This document shows, piece by piece, positions 1-8,568 of a stretch of 64,000 bases of DNA (positions are counted from its first letter, which is position 1; every line of letters starts with the position of its first letter). The notes beneath the pieces are model-generated. The model saw only the letters and a list, made by a program, of their open reading frames with translations, did no database searches and had not been told where the DNA came from. The DNA comes from DASWLF01 sp963768765 (GTDB lineage Bacteria > Desulfobacterota > Desulfobaccia > Desulfobaccales > 0-14-0-80-60-11). The translations under genes were made by a program, and so were the position numbers. Location of the stretch: the NCBI GenBank assembly GCA_963768765.1, contig CAVYJK010000019.1:1-64000 (forward strand), written 5' to 3'.

Positions 1-367
1 GGGCGGAATTGGCGTCCCTCCACCTGATGGAATACTTCCCGTCTGGAAACCTTCCTTACCCGTTTCCCGGTCTCCGGTTCCCAGGTGGTGGCAGGGGTGC
101 GCTATGAGGACAGCGCCAGCGCGGGTTTATATCAACTCAGAGCAATACTTTGAAGGTTTCCCCCCCGAAGTGTGGGCCTTCACCATCGGGGGCTATCAGG
201 TCTGCCACAAATGGCTCAAGGACCGCAAAGGCCGGACCCTCACCTTTGAGGACCTTCACCATTATCAAAAGATTGTGGTCGCCCTGGCCGAAACCATCCG
301 CCTCATGGGAGAGATTGACGCCGCCATTGACGCCCACGGCGGCTGGCCGATTGACAGGGAACCGTAA
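1..367 (+). pseudogene. C-terminal remnant of a type ISP restriction-modification enzyme, frameshifted
   Basis: The readable protein ends with an FPPEVWAFTIGGYQVCHKWL-type stretch and a long helix (QKIVVALAETIRLMGEIDAA), which resembles the C-terminal target-recognition end of type ISP (LlaBIII-like) restriction-modification proteins. Homologous sequence runs through three frames in succession: AELASLHLMEYFP in the frame of base 3, RFPVSGSQVVAGVRYED in the frame of base 61, then RVYINSEQYFEGF in the frame of base 104. Only the last few percent of the usual very large protein lies in the window, so the gene either continues upstream or is a broken remnant. The 87-residue ORF starting at 104 is probably not a real start. 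Family recognition is from motif memory, not a search. Confidence 0.6.
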
Positions 368-405
368 TTTCTCCTTTCCGATCTTCTCCTCGTCTCGGCA
401 GGTCT

Positions 406-637
406 CCGTTTTGCCCGGCAAAGGGAAGGTGAAATGGTGAACATTTTGGTGAACATTTCACCACTTAATTTTAGGTTATCCCGCCCGAAGCATGGGCCTT
501 TACCATCGGGGGCTATCAGGTCTGCCACAAGTGGCTCAAGGACCGCAAGGGTTTAAATTTCGCCAGGGTCTTAGATGCAGCTATGATACCTACATCAAAC
601 CACTTTGATGGATTTTATAAGGGTTAATCGATAGCAG
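406..637. repeat. 232-base direct repeat, copy A
   Basis: This stretch is nearly identical to 4885-5116, with only a handful of substitutions by eye. Its middle part (about 478-552) also duplicates 165-231 of the upstream type ISP gene (IGGYQVCHKWLKDRKG), then continues into sequence unrelated to that gene. The 5' part contains two tandem GGTGAACATTT units inside an inverted GTGAAATG...CATTTCAC pair. The two copies lie 4479 bases apart and bracket the SIR2, Abi-alpha and AbiJ genes. Confidence 0.9.
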
Positions 638-814
638 CTATCGTTGCCTTCATGGAACAATTCTTGTCCCTGGAAACTGAGATCACAAACTTTGATTTTC
701 GCCTATGACTATCTTATACTTAACTGGAATTCAGGAAAAAGAGAGCCACTGGACCTTGAACATTAGGCCATACCATCTATGCGAGGTCATCGGACCTTAC
801 AACTATGAAATTAG

Positions 815-2915
815 CACGAGAGTAACATCGACACTGTTCGTTCGATTCGTGAGCTTTTCGATAAGTTCATGACCAATCAAAACACATCGTGTTCTGGGTC
901 GGAGCAGGGGTCAGCTCATGGTGCGGGTATCCACGATGGCCTGAGTTAGCGGATCAGTTCCACTCCCAGTACGTCCGTTACGAACCAGGATATGACGCGA
1001 AGACGGGGCTAATCCTAATTTCAACACAGAACTTTCCGGAACTATTTCAGGCTTGCAGGGATACAAACCGCCAAAGATTTTACTCCTTACTTGCAGGCTC
1101 GTTTCCCCACGTGAGCCCACTCCAGTGTATCGGCGCTTTGCAGCTGCCCTCCGAGATGTTGCACCATCTTGCGTGATAACAACCAACGTCGATGAGTTGC
1201 TTGAGAAGCAACTAACAGGCGTTTCGACTGTGAGCCGATATGATCTACAGCGGGCTGCACAACTATTGAGTGCTGATCAACCATTTCTGTGCAAGCTCCA
1301 CGGATCGATCGCGACGTGAAATCAACCGTATTCACTACTGAGGACTATCATAACCTGGTAGCCGATGTTAGTTTCACCACGCTTTTAGAAAAGGATAATA
1401 GCTGCAGCCAAGGTCGTATTTTTAGGGTATACTCTTCAAGATGATTACGTTCTCTCGAATCCTCGCGTAACTGTGACATTGGCAGACTATTCGGGGATGG
1501 CCCTCATTATGCGATCCTTCCAAGCGATTACGGCTCACTACCCCCCAACGTACGAGTTATCCGGTACATTCCAAAACCCCACAAGGACCACAGATCCGCA
1601 ATTAATATCATAGAAGAGATCCGGCACCTTAAATCAAGAGGTGGTAGCCGACCACCCCATCGATCACCGAAGATCCTCGCTCGATCGAAAGTGCTCACCT
1701 CCTCTTGACATCTTTCCACCTGGCACTTGGGAAACCTCGGTCACATTAGGTATCACAGATACAAGCGGAGTCGAGAGAAGCAGATGATTGTTGGTACGGG
1801 GTATTCGGACGAGGAAATCCCAGATAATCGTTCTACCGCGATGCATGACATGATTGTTGGCCTCATCTGCTTCGACCATGCTGTCTGCTTCTATTTCGTC
1901 ACTTCACGTGTCCATCTTCTGCTCGGGTCGCAGCGATTTTGGCGTTTAGTGCAAGATGGAGTGCTATCATTCGTGAGTTGGACCCACCAAGAAGGCTTGA
2001 TATTCCCTAATGCAGGTTCAATCTCCGCTGGCGACCTCGGCTCGTTCTCCCTCTACAATCCAGACATGACCAAACGGACCGTCGCCGAAATAGTACGTTC
2101 ACAACTAAATCCTGCTCCTGGACAGGAGGAGGTTGCAGAGCGTCTATTTGCTCAACTTTACGCAACCACACGAGAGATCACCTTGGTTGAAGAAGGCAAT
2201 ATACCGAATCTGGTGCGAAGCCTTCTGCTGAGACCTTCAATCCGTCAACTCCTGGGAGTGAGTGGGGGAACGCCACTAAACTCGCTCCGCGATGGAATGT
2301 CTTCCCCATTCTTAGGCTCACGAATGTTGTGAAGATCGGTGCTGCCTGTAGGGTACTAAATATCGGTTCGGCCAAGCTTAATTTTGGCACAGCGAGGCTG
2401 GCTGGGCCAGCCTTCGCAGCTGCCATTGGTGCAGAGTGGGCCGACGATACCCAGCTAGCTACGTGGTATCCGGGCGGTTCGCTGCTGACCTCGGCGCCGT
2501 TGCACTGCAAGACCCATCACTCCTCGATTCAATCCTTGAATTCCGCGAAAGTAGACTCGGCGAAGAGCTCCGGAAAGAAGTATTTGCGCAATTGTTAGCA
2601 AGCGAAGGTGCCGAGGTCAATGTTGCGGTTAACAGTGGTTTGCGAAACGCTATACCGAGCGCAATGCTTCAGAGAGCCCACGACAACTTTGTGAGTCTGC
2701 TAACTGCACAACGATCTGTGGGGATCACCCCCCCCGCAATCTGGAACGATAGGCGCTACGCAGAGGATGCGCTAAATCGATGGCGAAAGCGTAGTCGTCA
2801 AGTGTTGGAAGAAAACTGCTGCAAGTACAACATTAATCTCTACAGTGATTGTCCGTGCGGATCCGGGGAGAAGCTGAAGTTCTGTTGTTTCGAAGCCCTC
2901 CGCGATGCCAAATGA
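815..2915 (+). pseudogene. SIR2-like protein with C-terminal SEC-C motif, multiply frameshifted
   Basis: Successive frames spell an almost complete SIR2-like NAD-binding domain: RSIRELFDKF near 820, VFWVGAGVSSWCGYPRWPEL from 886, CVITTNVDELLEKQ near 1175, CKLHGSI near 1290, VVFLGYTLQDDYVL near 1413, and RVIRYIPKPHKDHRS near 1550. A second part (about 1700-2915) carries a mostly uncharacterised region and ends with the zinc-binding SEC-C motif CPCGSGEKLKFCC. At least five frame changes interrupt it, so no full protein can be made from the sequence as given. SIR2-like proteins in such islands usually deplete NAD+ or act with a partner in antiphage defence. It could be one fused gene or two adjacent genes. 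Sequence errors occur elsewhere in this window, but the shift density here is higher. Confidence 0.6.
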
Positions 2916-2973
2916 TCCGCACTGCTGATTACCCTAATTAAGATTTTGTAGGGAGGGAGGAGAAGCTTACTAA

Positions 2974-3669
2974 ATGGAAGAAGAGTTCAAAGCTGTTCAG
3001 GAAGTTGCCAAGACAGCAGGCAAAGTGACAGATGCAGCAAGGGAATTTGGGGGATTTCTGGCCTTTCTTATAAAAAGACCTTTGGAACAAGCTATGGCGA
3101 TTTGGGAGGATCGCCTCAAATACATGCGTTGGGAGCGTCAAGTACGCCTCATGCAGCACGCAAAGAAGTTCTTAAGTGACCGGGGTCTGCAAGAAGCATC
3201 AAGAGCAACCCCGATGAGCTTTGCTATTCCTCTCTTGCAAGCAGCGTCTCTGGAAGAAGATGATTATCTCCAGGACCGCTGGGCTATGCTCTTGGTTAAC
3301 GCCGCAGACGCCAAAAGCGGCATAGACATCCGGCGAGCCTTTATAAGTATTCTCGAAGACCTAAGCCCGTTTGATGCTCTCATTCTAGACAAGATTTTCC
3401 ATGCCTTACCTGCTGCAACCACAGCTGAAAACCAAAGGATCTTCACTGCACAGCTTCCTGAAGAAGCAGTAGTTTGGAACGATAAGGAACATCCAGCTAA
3501 CACCATTCGCCTTCCTAAAGAAGTTGAATTATCCCTGGGAAATCTTTACCGCCTTGGTTGCCTTACCTCATGGGGCGGATGGTTTATACCCCCGAATGAT
3601 TTTATTTGTGTTTGCTTAACCGCTCTGGGTAAAGCATTTGTCGAAGCCTGTACAATATCTCATGGGTAG
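2974..3669 (+). CDS. Abi-alpha family (DUF4393) abortive-infection protein
   Basis: The 231-residue product begins with an alanine/lysine-rich helical segment. The core WEDRLKYMRWERQVRLMQHA...PLLQAASLEEDDYLQDRW matches my knowledge of the DUF4393/Abi-alpha family, in which a conserved acidic 'SLEDDD-LQ-RWA-LL' block is diagnostic. The family occurs in phage-exclusion loci, but its biochemical mechanism is not established. A GGAGGAG Shine-Dalgarno lies at about 2955. The gene is intact, AT-richer than the core chromosome, and sits between the SIR2/SEC-C remnant and a truncated gene inside the direct-repeat-bracketed segment, which supports a defence role. Confidence 0.7.
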   Translation: MEEEFKAVQEVAKTAGKVTDAAREFGGFLAFLIKRPLEQAMAIWEDRLKYMRWERQVRLMQHAKKFLSDRGLQEASRATPMSFAIPLLQAASLEEDDYLQDRWAMLLVNAADAKSGIDIRRAFISILEDLSPFDALILDKIFHALPAATTAENQRIFTAQLPEEAVVWNDKEHPANTIRLPKEVELSLGNLYRLGCLTSWGGWFIPPNDFICVCLTALGKAFVEACTISHG

Positions 3670-3728
3670 ACTGGATTCGTCTTTTATAAAGGGCTTATGT
3701 GCCATGTTGGTTTAGGGAGGGTTTTCAT

Positions 3729-3917
3729 ATGGTAGGTAAGTTTAGGCCAGTAGCCTTGCGAGAAGTATGGGCTAAGGAGGCCAAGGAATTCACCACATGG
3801 TTGCTCAACAACCCGGATATTTTCAACGATCAGTTAGGAATTGAAATTACCACCTTAGAAAGTGAGAAGGCAGTAGGCACCTTCGCGGTAGACCTTGTAG
3901 GTGAGGATATTTCTTAA
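3729..3917 (+). CDS. Truncated N-terminal fragment, DUF4268-like
   Basis: The 62-residue product (MVGKFRPVALREVWAKEA...) resembles the extreme N-terminus of larger nuclease-like proteins of the DUF4268 group, which start with an 'LREVW-HEA-DFT-WL' block, a G-x-F-x-VDL strand and then a PD-(D/E)xK-like core. Here the reading frame stops right after VDLVGEDIS and no continuation is evident, so this is probably a truncated gene. ATG 3729 is preferred over 3699 because AGGGAGGG lies seven bases upstream. Family assignment is tentative. Confidence 0.4.
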   Translation: MVGKFRPVALREVWAKEAKEFTTWLLNNPDIFNDQLGIEITTLESEKAVGTFAVDLVGEDIS

Positions 3918-3928
3918 TGGACGGACTA

Positions 3929-3950
3929 AAGACCACCTTTCGCTGGTCTT
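3929..3950 (+). terminator. Hairpin after the truncated gene
   Basis: AAGACCA and TGGTCTT form a seven-base-pair stem around an eight-base loop, twelve bases after the stop of the preceding ORF. There is no U-run, so it is only a possible terminator. Confidence 0.4.
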
Positions 3951-4009
3951 GACAGACTTATCCTTTCTGTGTTATTTTGAATTAACAAATTGGGCAGTGG
4001 AATTTTATT

Positions 4010-4861
4010 ATGAACCTTAAATTCTCAGACCGTATTGGGGTGACAACCCCTCCAATTGTTTTTCAAGTTAATGAAATGAGTATTTCATTAAGAAATTCAC
4101 TTTGGAATTATCTGCTGAGGACTGTCTTAATAGGTAATGATGTAATTGCACAGGGAAGAACAAAGGTATATATTCGAGAAATTTGCGAGCAATTCTTTAA
4201 GTTGCCGGTAGATGAGTTACCTGGTAATTATTATGATATGAGACAATGGCTGAGACGTAAATTCTTTGATACTTCTTCTAAGTGGTATAATTGGTATAAT
4301 ATTTATAATCTAATTGAATTCATAACAGATAAGATTGCCACATATGATGGGTTTAAAAACGGTATTAATAAGATACTTGAGGAAGAGATGTCTGGTTATA
4401 GATATATTAGTAATAAACTTGCACCAATTACAAGTTTAACAGAAATGGAGAGTATAGCTTCAAGCATCGAATCAGCTAAAGAGAATCAGTTATTTGGAAC
4501 TTATAAACATTTAGAGACAGCAATAACTTTGTTGTCTCGGAAACCAAATCCTGATTTCCGAAACTCTATCAAGGAATCAATTAGTGCAGTTGAATCTCTT
4601 GTAAAGCAACTTACGGTTGAAGAGGGCGGTGGATTAGATAAGGCTTTAGCAAAGTTGGAAGCTAAGGTTAAATTTCATGGAGCCTTTAAGGCAGGCTTAT
4701 TAAGTCTTTATGGGTATACAAGTGATGAGCATGGAATCAGGCATGCTATTCTTGAGGAGCCGAATGTTGGGTTCGATGAGGCGAAATTCATGATAGTATC
4801 TTGCTCTGCTTTAGTTAATTTCTTGATTTCTAAGGCTAATAATTGTGGCCTATTGCAATAG
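4010..4861 (+). CDS. AbiJ-like abortive-infection protein (AbiJ N-terminal domain plus HEPN-like C-terminus)
   Basis: The 283-residue product starts with FSDRIGVTTPP...EMSISLRNSLWN, which matches AbiJ N-terminal-type domains. It ends with a HEPN-like helical region, YTSDEHGIRHAILEEPNVGFDEAKFMI, typical of phage-exclusion proteins that are thought to be RNases. The central part is lysine- and asparagine-rich and helical. Base composition is clearly AT-rich compared with the core chromosome, indicating transfer. The gene is intact and stands alone, with its end 23 bases before direct-repeat copy B. Function as an abortive-infection effector is inferred from family membership; no toxin activity can be read from the sequence. 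Confidence 0.75.
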   Translation: MNLKFSDRIGVTTPPIVFQVNEMSISLRNSLWNYLLRTVLIGNDVIAQGRTKVYIREICEQFFKLPVDELPGNYYDMRQWLRRKFFDTSSKWYNWYNIYNLIEFITDKIATYDGFKNGINKILEEEMSGYRYISNKLAPITSLTEMESIASSIESAKENQLFGTYKHLETAITLLSRKPNPDFRNSIKESISAVESLVKQLTVEEGGGLDKALAKLEAKVKFHGAFKAGLLSLYGYTSDEHGIRHAILEEPNVGFDEAKFMIVSCSALVNFLISKANNCGLLQ

Positions 4862-4884
4862 ATTGCCTTTCTCACAGAAAAGAA

Positions 4885-5116
4885 CCGTTTTGCCCGGCAA
4901 AGGGAAGGTGAAATGGTGAACATTTTGGTGAACATTTTACCACCTAATTTTAGGTTATCCCGCCCGAAGCATGGGCCTTTACCATCGGGGGCTATCAGGT
5001 CTGCCACAAGTGGCTCAAGGACCGCAAGGGTTTAAATTTCGCCAGGGTCTTAGATACAGCTATGATACCTACATCAAACCACTTTGATGGATTTTATAAG
5101 GGTTGATCGATAGCAG
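4885..5116. repeat. 232-base direct repeat, copy B
   Basis: This is the second copy of the repeat at 406-637, in the same orientation and of the same length, starting CCGTTTTGCCCGGCA and ending at ATCGATAGCAG. It again contains the type ISP fragment IGGYQVCHKWLKDRKG. Recombination between the copies would excise a 4.5-kb circle carrying the SIR2, Abi-alpha and AbiJ genes. Confidence 0.9.
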
Positions 5117-5193
5117 TTTTATGGTATCCTGTTAACGGAAGTCGCTCCCATCCGCTTGTTGGGTACCTCCCCTATAACTGAAAGGAGCATCAA

Positions 5194-6231
5194 ATGGAAA
5201 ACCAGAGTTTCTCATACTTCGAAGTAACCCAAAACACTAAACGAATTTTAGTAACGGTTTTACCGGCCGGGATTGTAGTTAATATTAGTTACGCAGCTAT
5301 ACGTGGGCAATCCGACGAGCCTGGTGCAGTACAACGCATTCTCAATCCAAGTCGGATAAGCAGTATCAAGCAGTTCACTTTAAAAGTAGGAGATTTCCCG
5401 GGAGCAATTATCCTCAACTGGGTGAATCAAGAGAATCCGATTCAAAGAAGCGATAATAAGTTGTCCTTCAAGCTGGTTGGACGTTCTGCTCAGATAATCG
5501 ATGGGCAACATCGGCTAGCGGGCATACGTGCCGCAATTGAAGAAGACGAAAAGATAAATGCTCTACAGCTACCCGTTGCTATATATGAAAATCTTACAAC
5601 GCGGGAATGCGCAGACATTTTCTTGTCTATCAATACTGAACAGAAAACTGCCCCTCGAAGTTTAGTTTTCGACCTTTATCGTTTGGCTAGCGAACCTACC
5701 ATAGATGCAGCTGCTTTAAGGGCGCGAGATATTGCTATCTTTTTAAACGAAGAGGAGTCTTCACCCTACAGGGATTTGATTAAGCTACCTGGTGCTCCAA
5801 GAAGAAAAGGTGGAATAGCCTTATCAACGGCTGTGACTGCTCTTAAAGACTTAGTAGAGGACCGTGGGAATTTAGAGCAGATTGGAGCAACGGAACTTGA
5901 GCTTCAGCGACGAATTATTCTAAATTACTTCAGTGTTCTTGCAGAAAAATATAGTGATGAGTGGAATGCTGCGTCAAATGCTTTTATGTATGCTTCGGGA
6001 TTTGTAGGTGCGATAGAATTCTTCAAACTTAAGCTGATTCCTTTCTGTAATAATATTAGATCATTTAAGAAGGAAACAATTTCACGGGTCATACGTATGC
6101 AGCCAGGCAGCCTAATTCTCCAGTCTGAAGTAAAAGGTTTGGGTGGGAAGGATGCCCCAAAACTGATTTACAATCGACTTAACGATATGTTCAAACCAGA
6201 TGTTCCAGTTTCTGATAAACTTTTGGTATGA
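5194..6231 (+). CDS. DGQHR-domain protein (DndB/DpdB-like)
   Basis: The 345-residue product carries the signature DGQHR at residues 103-107 within a QIIDGQHRLAGIRAA stretch, followed by LPVAIYENLTTRECADIFLSIN, as in DGQHR/ParB-like proteins. Characterised relatives are DndB of phosphorothioate systems and DpdB of 7-deazaguanine DNA modification, but many DGQHR proteins lie outside those pathways. No dnd or dpd genes are seen here. AAAGGAG lies nine bases before the ATG. The next gene starts within a few bases of its stop, so the two are almost certainly co-transcribed and translationally coupled. It lies between direct-repeat copy B and the tRNA-Cys fragment, in AT-rich island DNA. Confidence 0.75.
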   Translation: MENQSFSYFEVTQNTKRILVTVLPAGIVVNISYAAIRGQSDEPGAVQRILNPSRISSIKQFTLKVGDFPGAIILNWVNQENPIQRSDNKLSFKLVGRSAQIIDGQHRLAGIRAAIEEDEKINALQLPVAIYENLTTRECADIFLSINTEQKTAPRSLVFDLYRLASEPTIDAAALRARDIAIFLNEEESSPYRDLIKLPGAPRRKGGIALSTAVTALKDLVEDRGNLEQIGATELELQRRIILNYFSVLAEKYSDEWNAASNAFMYASGFVGAIEFFKLKLIPFCNNIRSFKKETISRVIRMQPGSLILQSEVKGLGGKDAPKLIYNRLNDMFKPDVPVSDKLLV

Positions 6232-6235
6232 TGAA

Positions 6236-6997
6236 ATGCATAGGTCGCAGAGCTATCTGACATCAGTTATATATCCACGAACCACTAATAAAGCGTCTAT
6301 TGCAACCCGCATAATATCATCATCTGAGGCTCTAACACTTGAATTATTATTAAAAGAAGATGCTGCTGACTATCTCTATTCCGCCACAGTGTCCCTTGGC
6401 GATGCTTTAGGAGGGATCACTCGGGGCCTTTTTACCTGGGCAACTGTAAAACTATATTACTCTACTTTTTACGCCTTAAGAGCCCGTCTTGCACTTAAGG
6501 GATTGTGCCTTTTCTACATGGGAAACCACCCGTTCTCAATCCGTGCACAGGCAGGTCAAATAGCGTCAAAAGAGAAAGGTCAAACACATAAGATCGTATT
6601 AGATCTGTTCAGGCGTCATAATTTGGATCCTTTTCTCCTTTCTCAACAAATAGATATGGATGACCCTCTTCAGTGGCTAATGAACCTTCGGGAGGAAGCG
6701 AATTATAAGGTAGCCCGATTTCCTGAGCCAAATGTTCCGAGACACTTTGTAAAATTATCCCAAGTAGGTGTGCGAAGGGCCTGTCAATCCTATATTTCCG
6801 ATAATACAGCTACTTACATTTTCGATCCAGACCATGCAATCCTAGCTTATCCATTATCGTTGATAGAAAGAAGTTATGCTGATTTTCATGAACATGGCCT
6901 GCCTCCTCAACGAAAGGAGGACATGCCTTTCTTTCTTAGGATTCTCTCAGATGAGAAAGGTACTCTGGCTCATGTCCTTAAGATGTTTTCAAAATAG
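6236..6997 (+). CDS. Uncharacterised HEPN-like protein paired with the DGQHR gene
   Basis: The 253-residue product is mainly helical. It contains ATVKLYYSTFYALRARLAL, reminiscent of the 'YY-x-FYA-RA' helix of HEPN-type proteins, and LREEANYKVARFPEP further on. I cannot assign it to a named family. An earlier in-frame ATG at 6200 would overlap the upstream gene by 32 bases; ATG 6236 follows the DGQHR stop by four bases and suits coupled translation. The tight pairing suggests a two-gene module in a defence island, perhaps a DNA- or nucleotide-sensing partner plus a HEPN effector, but this is inference. Confidence 0.5.
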   Translation: MHRSQSYLTSVIYPRTTNKASIATRIISSSEALTLELLLKEDAADYLYSATVSLGDALGGITRGLFTWATVKLYYSTFYALRARLALKGLCLFYMGNHPFSIRAQAGQIASKEKGQTHKIVLDLFRRHNLDPFLLSQQIDMDDPLQWLMNLREEANYKVARFPEPNVPRHFVKLSQVGVRRACQSYISDNTATYIFDPDHAILAYPLSLIERSYADFHEHGLPPQRKEDMPFFLRILSDEKGTLAHVLKMFSK

Positions 6998-7153
6998 CCG
7001 GGGGGGGGAGAATAGGTGTCCATATAGGTGTCCATACACCTGCTTTTTGCTGCGATTTTCTGCTTCCTCTTGCACGATAGCATAAAGGGTAAGTGATTGC
7101 CATTACTTCATAAAATTTATTCCTGCTCACTACTGCTAAAGGGGTTAAATAGC

Positions 7154-7199
7154 ACTGCAAAACCGTTATTCACCGGTTCGAATCCGGTTGCCGCCTCCA
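7154..7199 (+). other. 3' part of a tRNA-Cys gene, probable island attachment site
   Basis: From the anticodon loop CTGCAAA (GCA anticodon) through a T-arm CCGGTTCGAATCCGG, the acceptor strand and an encoded CCA, the sequence matches a tRNA-Cys 3' half. The 5' half is absent: no GGCGGC acceptor strand lies upstream, and the bases before the loop cannot pair with ACCGT. Tyrosine recombinases commonly integrate from the anticodon loop or T-arm to the 3' end, regenerating an intact tRNA at one end and leaving such a fragment at the other. Base composition changes here from AT-rich to GC-rich. Confidence 0.7.
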
Positions 7200-7311
7200 G
7201 GCATTTCAAGCAATCAGCTCTTCTCACCTACTGCCCAAGAAGTTCCACTGTCCAAATACTGTCCATCAGCACCATTCATTATGCCATCCATTCATTTTTC
7301 TCCTGGATTTA

Positions 7312-7719
7312 TCACCACCACGGGTCCCACGGACCCCACATGTCCCAGTCCATGGCAGCAGCCTGATTCATCTGGGCGGTCAGGTACTGCTCTTGGGCGA
7401 CTTTCTCCGCCGCAGCCAGTTGCTGGTAGCGCTGGTACGCCGCCTGATTTCCGACATACAGGCGATTGTTGATGGCATCGGCATAGACATAGTAGGGCTT
7501 GCCGTTCCGGGTATGCACCACGATCTGCCGCTGCGCCAGCTTTTGCAGGTGGGCCATTTTTTTAGGCGTATCGGGAATGCGCATCTGAAAGCCGGCGGCC
7601 GAAAGCAGCTCTTCGGTGCTTTTGGTTTGCTGGGTCTGCACCCCGGCGCAGCCTGCCAGGAGCAGACCCACAATGGCGAGCCAAACTGCGCTTTTAGGCC
7701 AAAATGCTATCCTGTTCAT
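7312..7719 (-). CDS. Putative lipoprotein, function unknown
   Basis: The 135-residue product has a basic N-terminus, a hydrophobic stretch and the lipobox LLAGC at about residues 20-24, so it should be exported and lipid-anchored. The mature part is rich in Gln and Ala (AAYQRYQQLAAAEKVAQEQY) and contains a strand-like IVVHTRNGKPYYVYADAINN segment. The C-terminus is unusually tryptophan-rich (DWDMWGPWDPWW). I do not recognise the family. GGAGGG lies just upstream of the ATG. It is the first core-chromosome gene after the island. Confidence 0.6.
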   Translation of the reverse strand: MNRIAFWPKSAVWLAIVGLLLAGCAGVQTQQTKSTEELLSAAGFQMRIPDTPKKMAHLQKLAQRQIVVHTRNGKPYYVYADAINNRLYVGNQAAYQRYQQLAAAEKVAQEQYLTAQMNQAAAMDWDMWGPWDPWW

Positions 7720-7769
7720 GGTTCCCTCCTTGTTTTATGAGAGTTTTCAATCTGGCAAAGTTGTCGCTC

Positions 7770-7960
7770 TTACGCGGCCTTCCCCATCTCCGGGGCCGCC
7801 AGGGCCATCATGATAGAGGACCAGCCGTTGACGATAAGTTCCACGGCCACAAACAGGCCGATCACCCAGAAGCCAGACAGCGGCCACTGGTTGAGGATCA
7901 TCAAACCTAAGATAATGGAGATTATTCCCCCAAACAAGGGCCAGACCCAGTTTTATGGGT
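7770..7960 (-). pseudogene. C-terminal fragment of an HdeD-like (DUF308) membrane protein
   Basis: Read on the minus strand, GIISIILGLMILNQWPLSG and FWVIGLFVAVELIVNGWSS form two hydrophobic segments typical of HdeD/DUF308 proteins, ending in MALAAPEMGKAA and a stop at 7770. Family members have about six membrane segments and roughly 180 residues; only the last third is present, and the frame breaks just upstream (KLGLALVWG is in another frame). No start codon or signal for expression is evident. Confidence 0.5.
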
Positions 7961-8136
7961 CCATTCATTGACAACCCTGACGTTCCATGGCATGAAAGAA
8001 TAGCAGCCGGCGCCCGCCAGCCCCACGGTTTGGGTCTGGATTTTTGCTTGCCGATATTTATCTTAGAGGCAGCCTCAAAAATTCCTGGGCCAGGCCGGTG
8101 AAGAGGCGGCGGTCTTCAAAGAGGATCTTGATCCCG

Positions 8137-8526
8137 GTGAACCAGATATTGAAAGCAGGCCTGAAGTTAGCCGCGCTGGCCGCCTTGGTTCTGTCATGCG
8201 CCTGCGTTACCACCGGAACCAAAGCCGTCACTGACAAACAACTGGTCTCCGGCCTCGAGGCCGGCAAATCGACCAGGGCAGATGTCTTCACCCTCTTGGG
8301 CAATCCGGCCCAGGTCTCATACCCTAAAGAAGGGGAAGAAGTCTGGAAGTATTACTACATCACCGAGTATCCCAGGCTCCCGGAACTCCTGCCAATCCTC
8401 TATATCTTCGTGGACGGCTTTAATCAACGAAGCCAGGTTCTTACGGTTACCTTCAATAAAGATGGCAAAGTCAACAATGTGGAACCACAGCCGATCTCAG
8501 GCCCTTACCAGGGAATTCCATATTAA
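8137..8526 (+). CDS. SmpA/OmlA-type outer-membrane lipoprotein (BamE-like domain)
   Basis: A hydrophobic leader ending in VLSCAC gives a lipobox, followed by SGLEAGKSTRADVFTLLGNPAQVS and a WKYYY strand. The G-x-S/T-R-x-D-V-x-x-LLG-x-P pattern is characteristic of SmpA/OmlA (BamE-like) domains. About 130 residues suits the family. GTG 8137 is preferred because it places the leader at the N-terminus and GAGG lies upstream; the reading frame is open further upstream to 8044 but gives an implausible basic extension. A second, smaller protein of the same fold follows, so this is probably a duplicated pair. Confidence 0.6.
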   Translation: MNQILKAGLKLAALAALVLSCACVTTGTKAVTDKQLVSGLEAGKSTRADVFTLLGNPAQVSYPKEGEEVWKYYYITEYPRLPELLPILYIFVDGFNQRSQVLTVTFNKDGKVNNVEPQPISGPYQGIPY

Positions 8527-8568
8527 CAGGGACCGCGATTAAGTTAGCTCATCGAGCCGGGGGTCCGC

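Noticed and set aside
7100..7199. Intact tRNA-Cys gene
   Set aside because: No complementary 5' acceptor strand or anticodon-stem partner is found upstream, so only the 3' part is present.
8058..8303. Minus-strand frame with FEDRRLFTGLAQEFLRL near 8060-8120
   Set aside because: It may be a fragment of an old gene, but no family could be recognised and it overlaps the supported lipoprotein gene on the plus strand.
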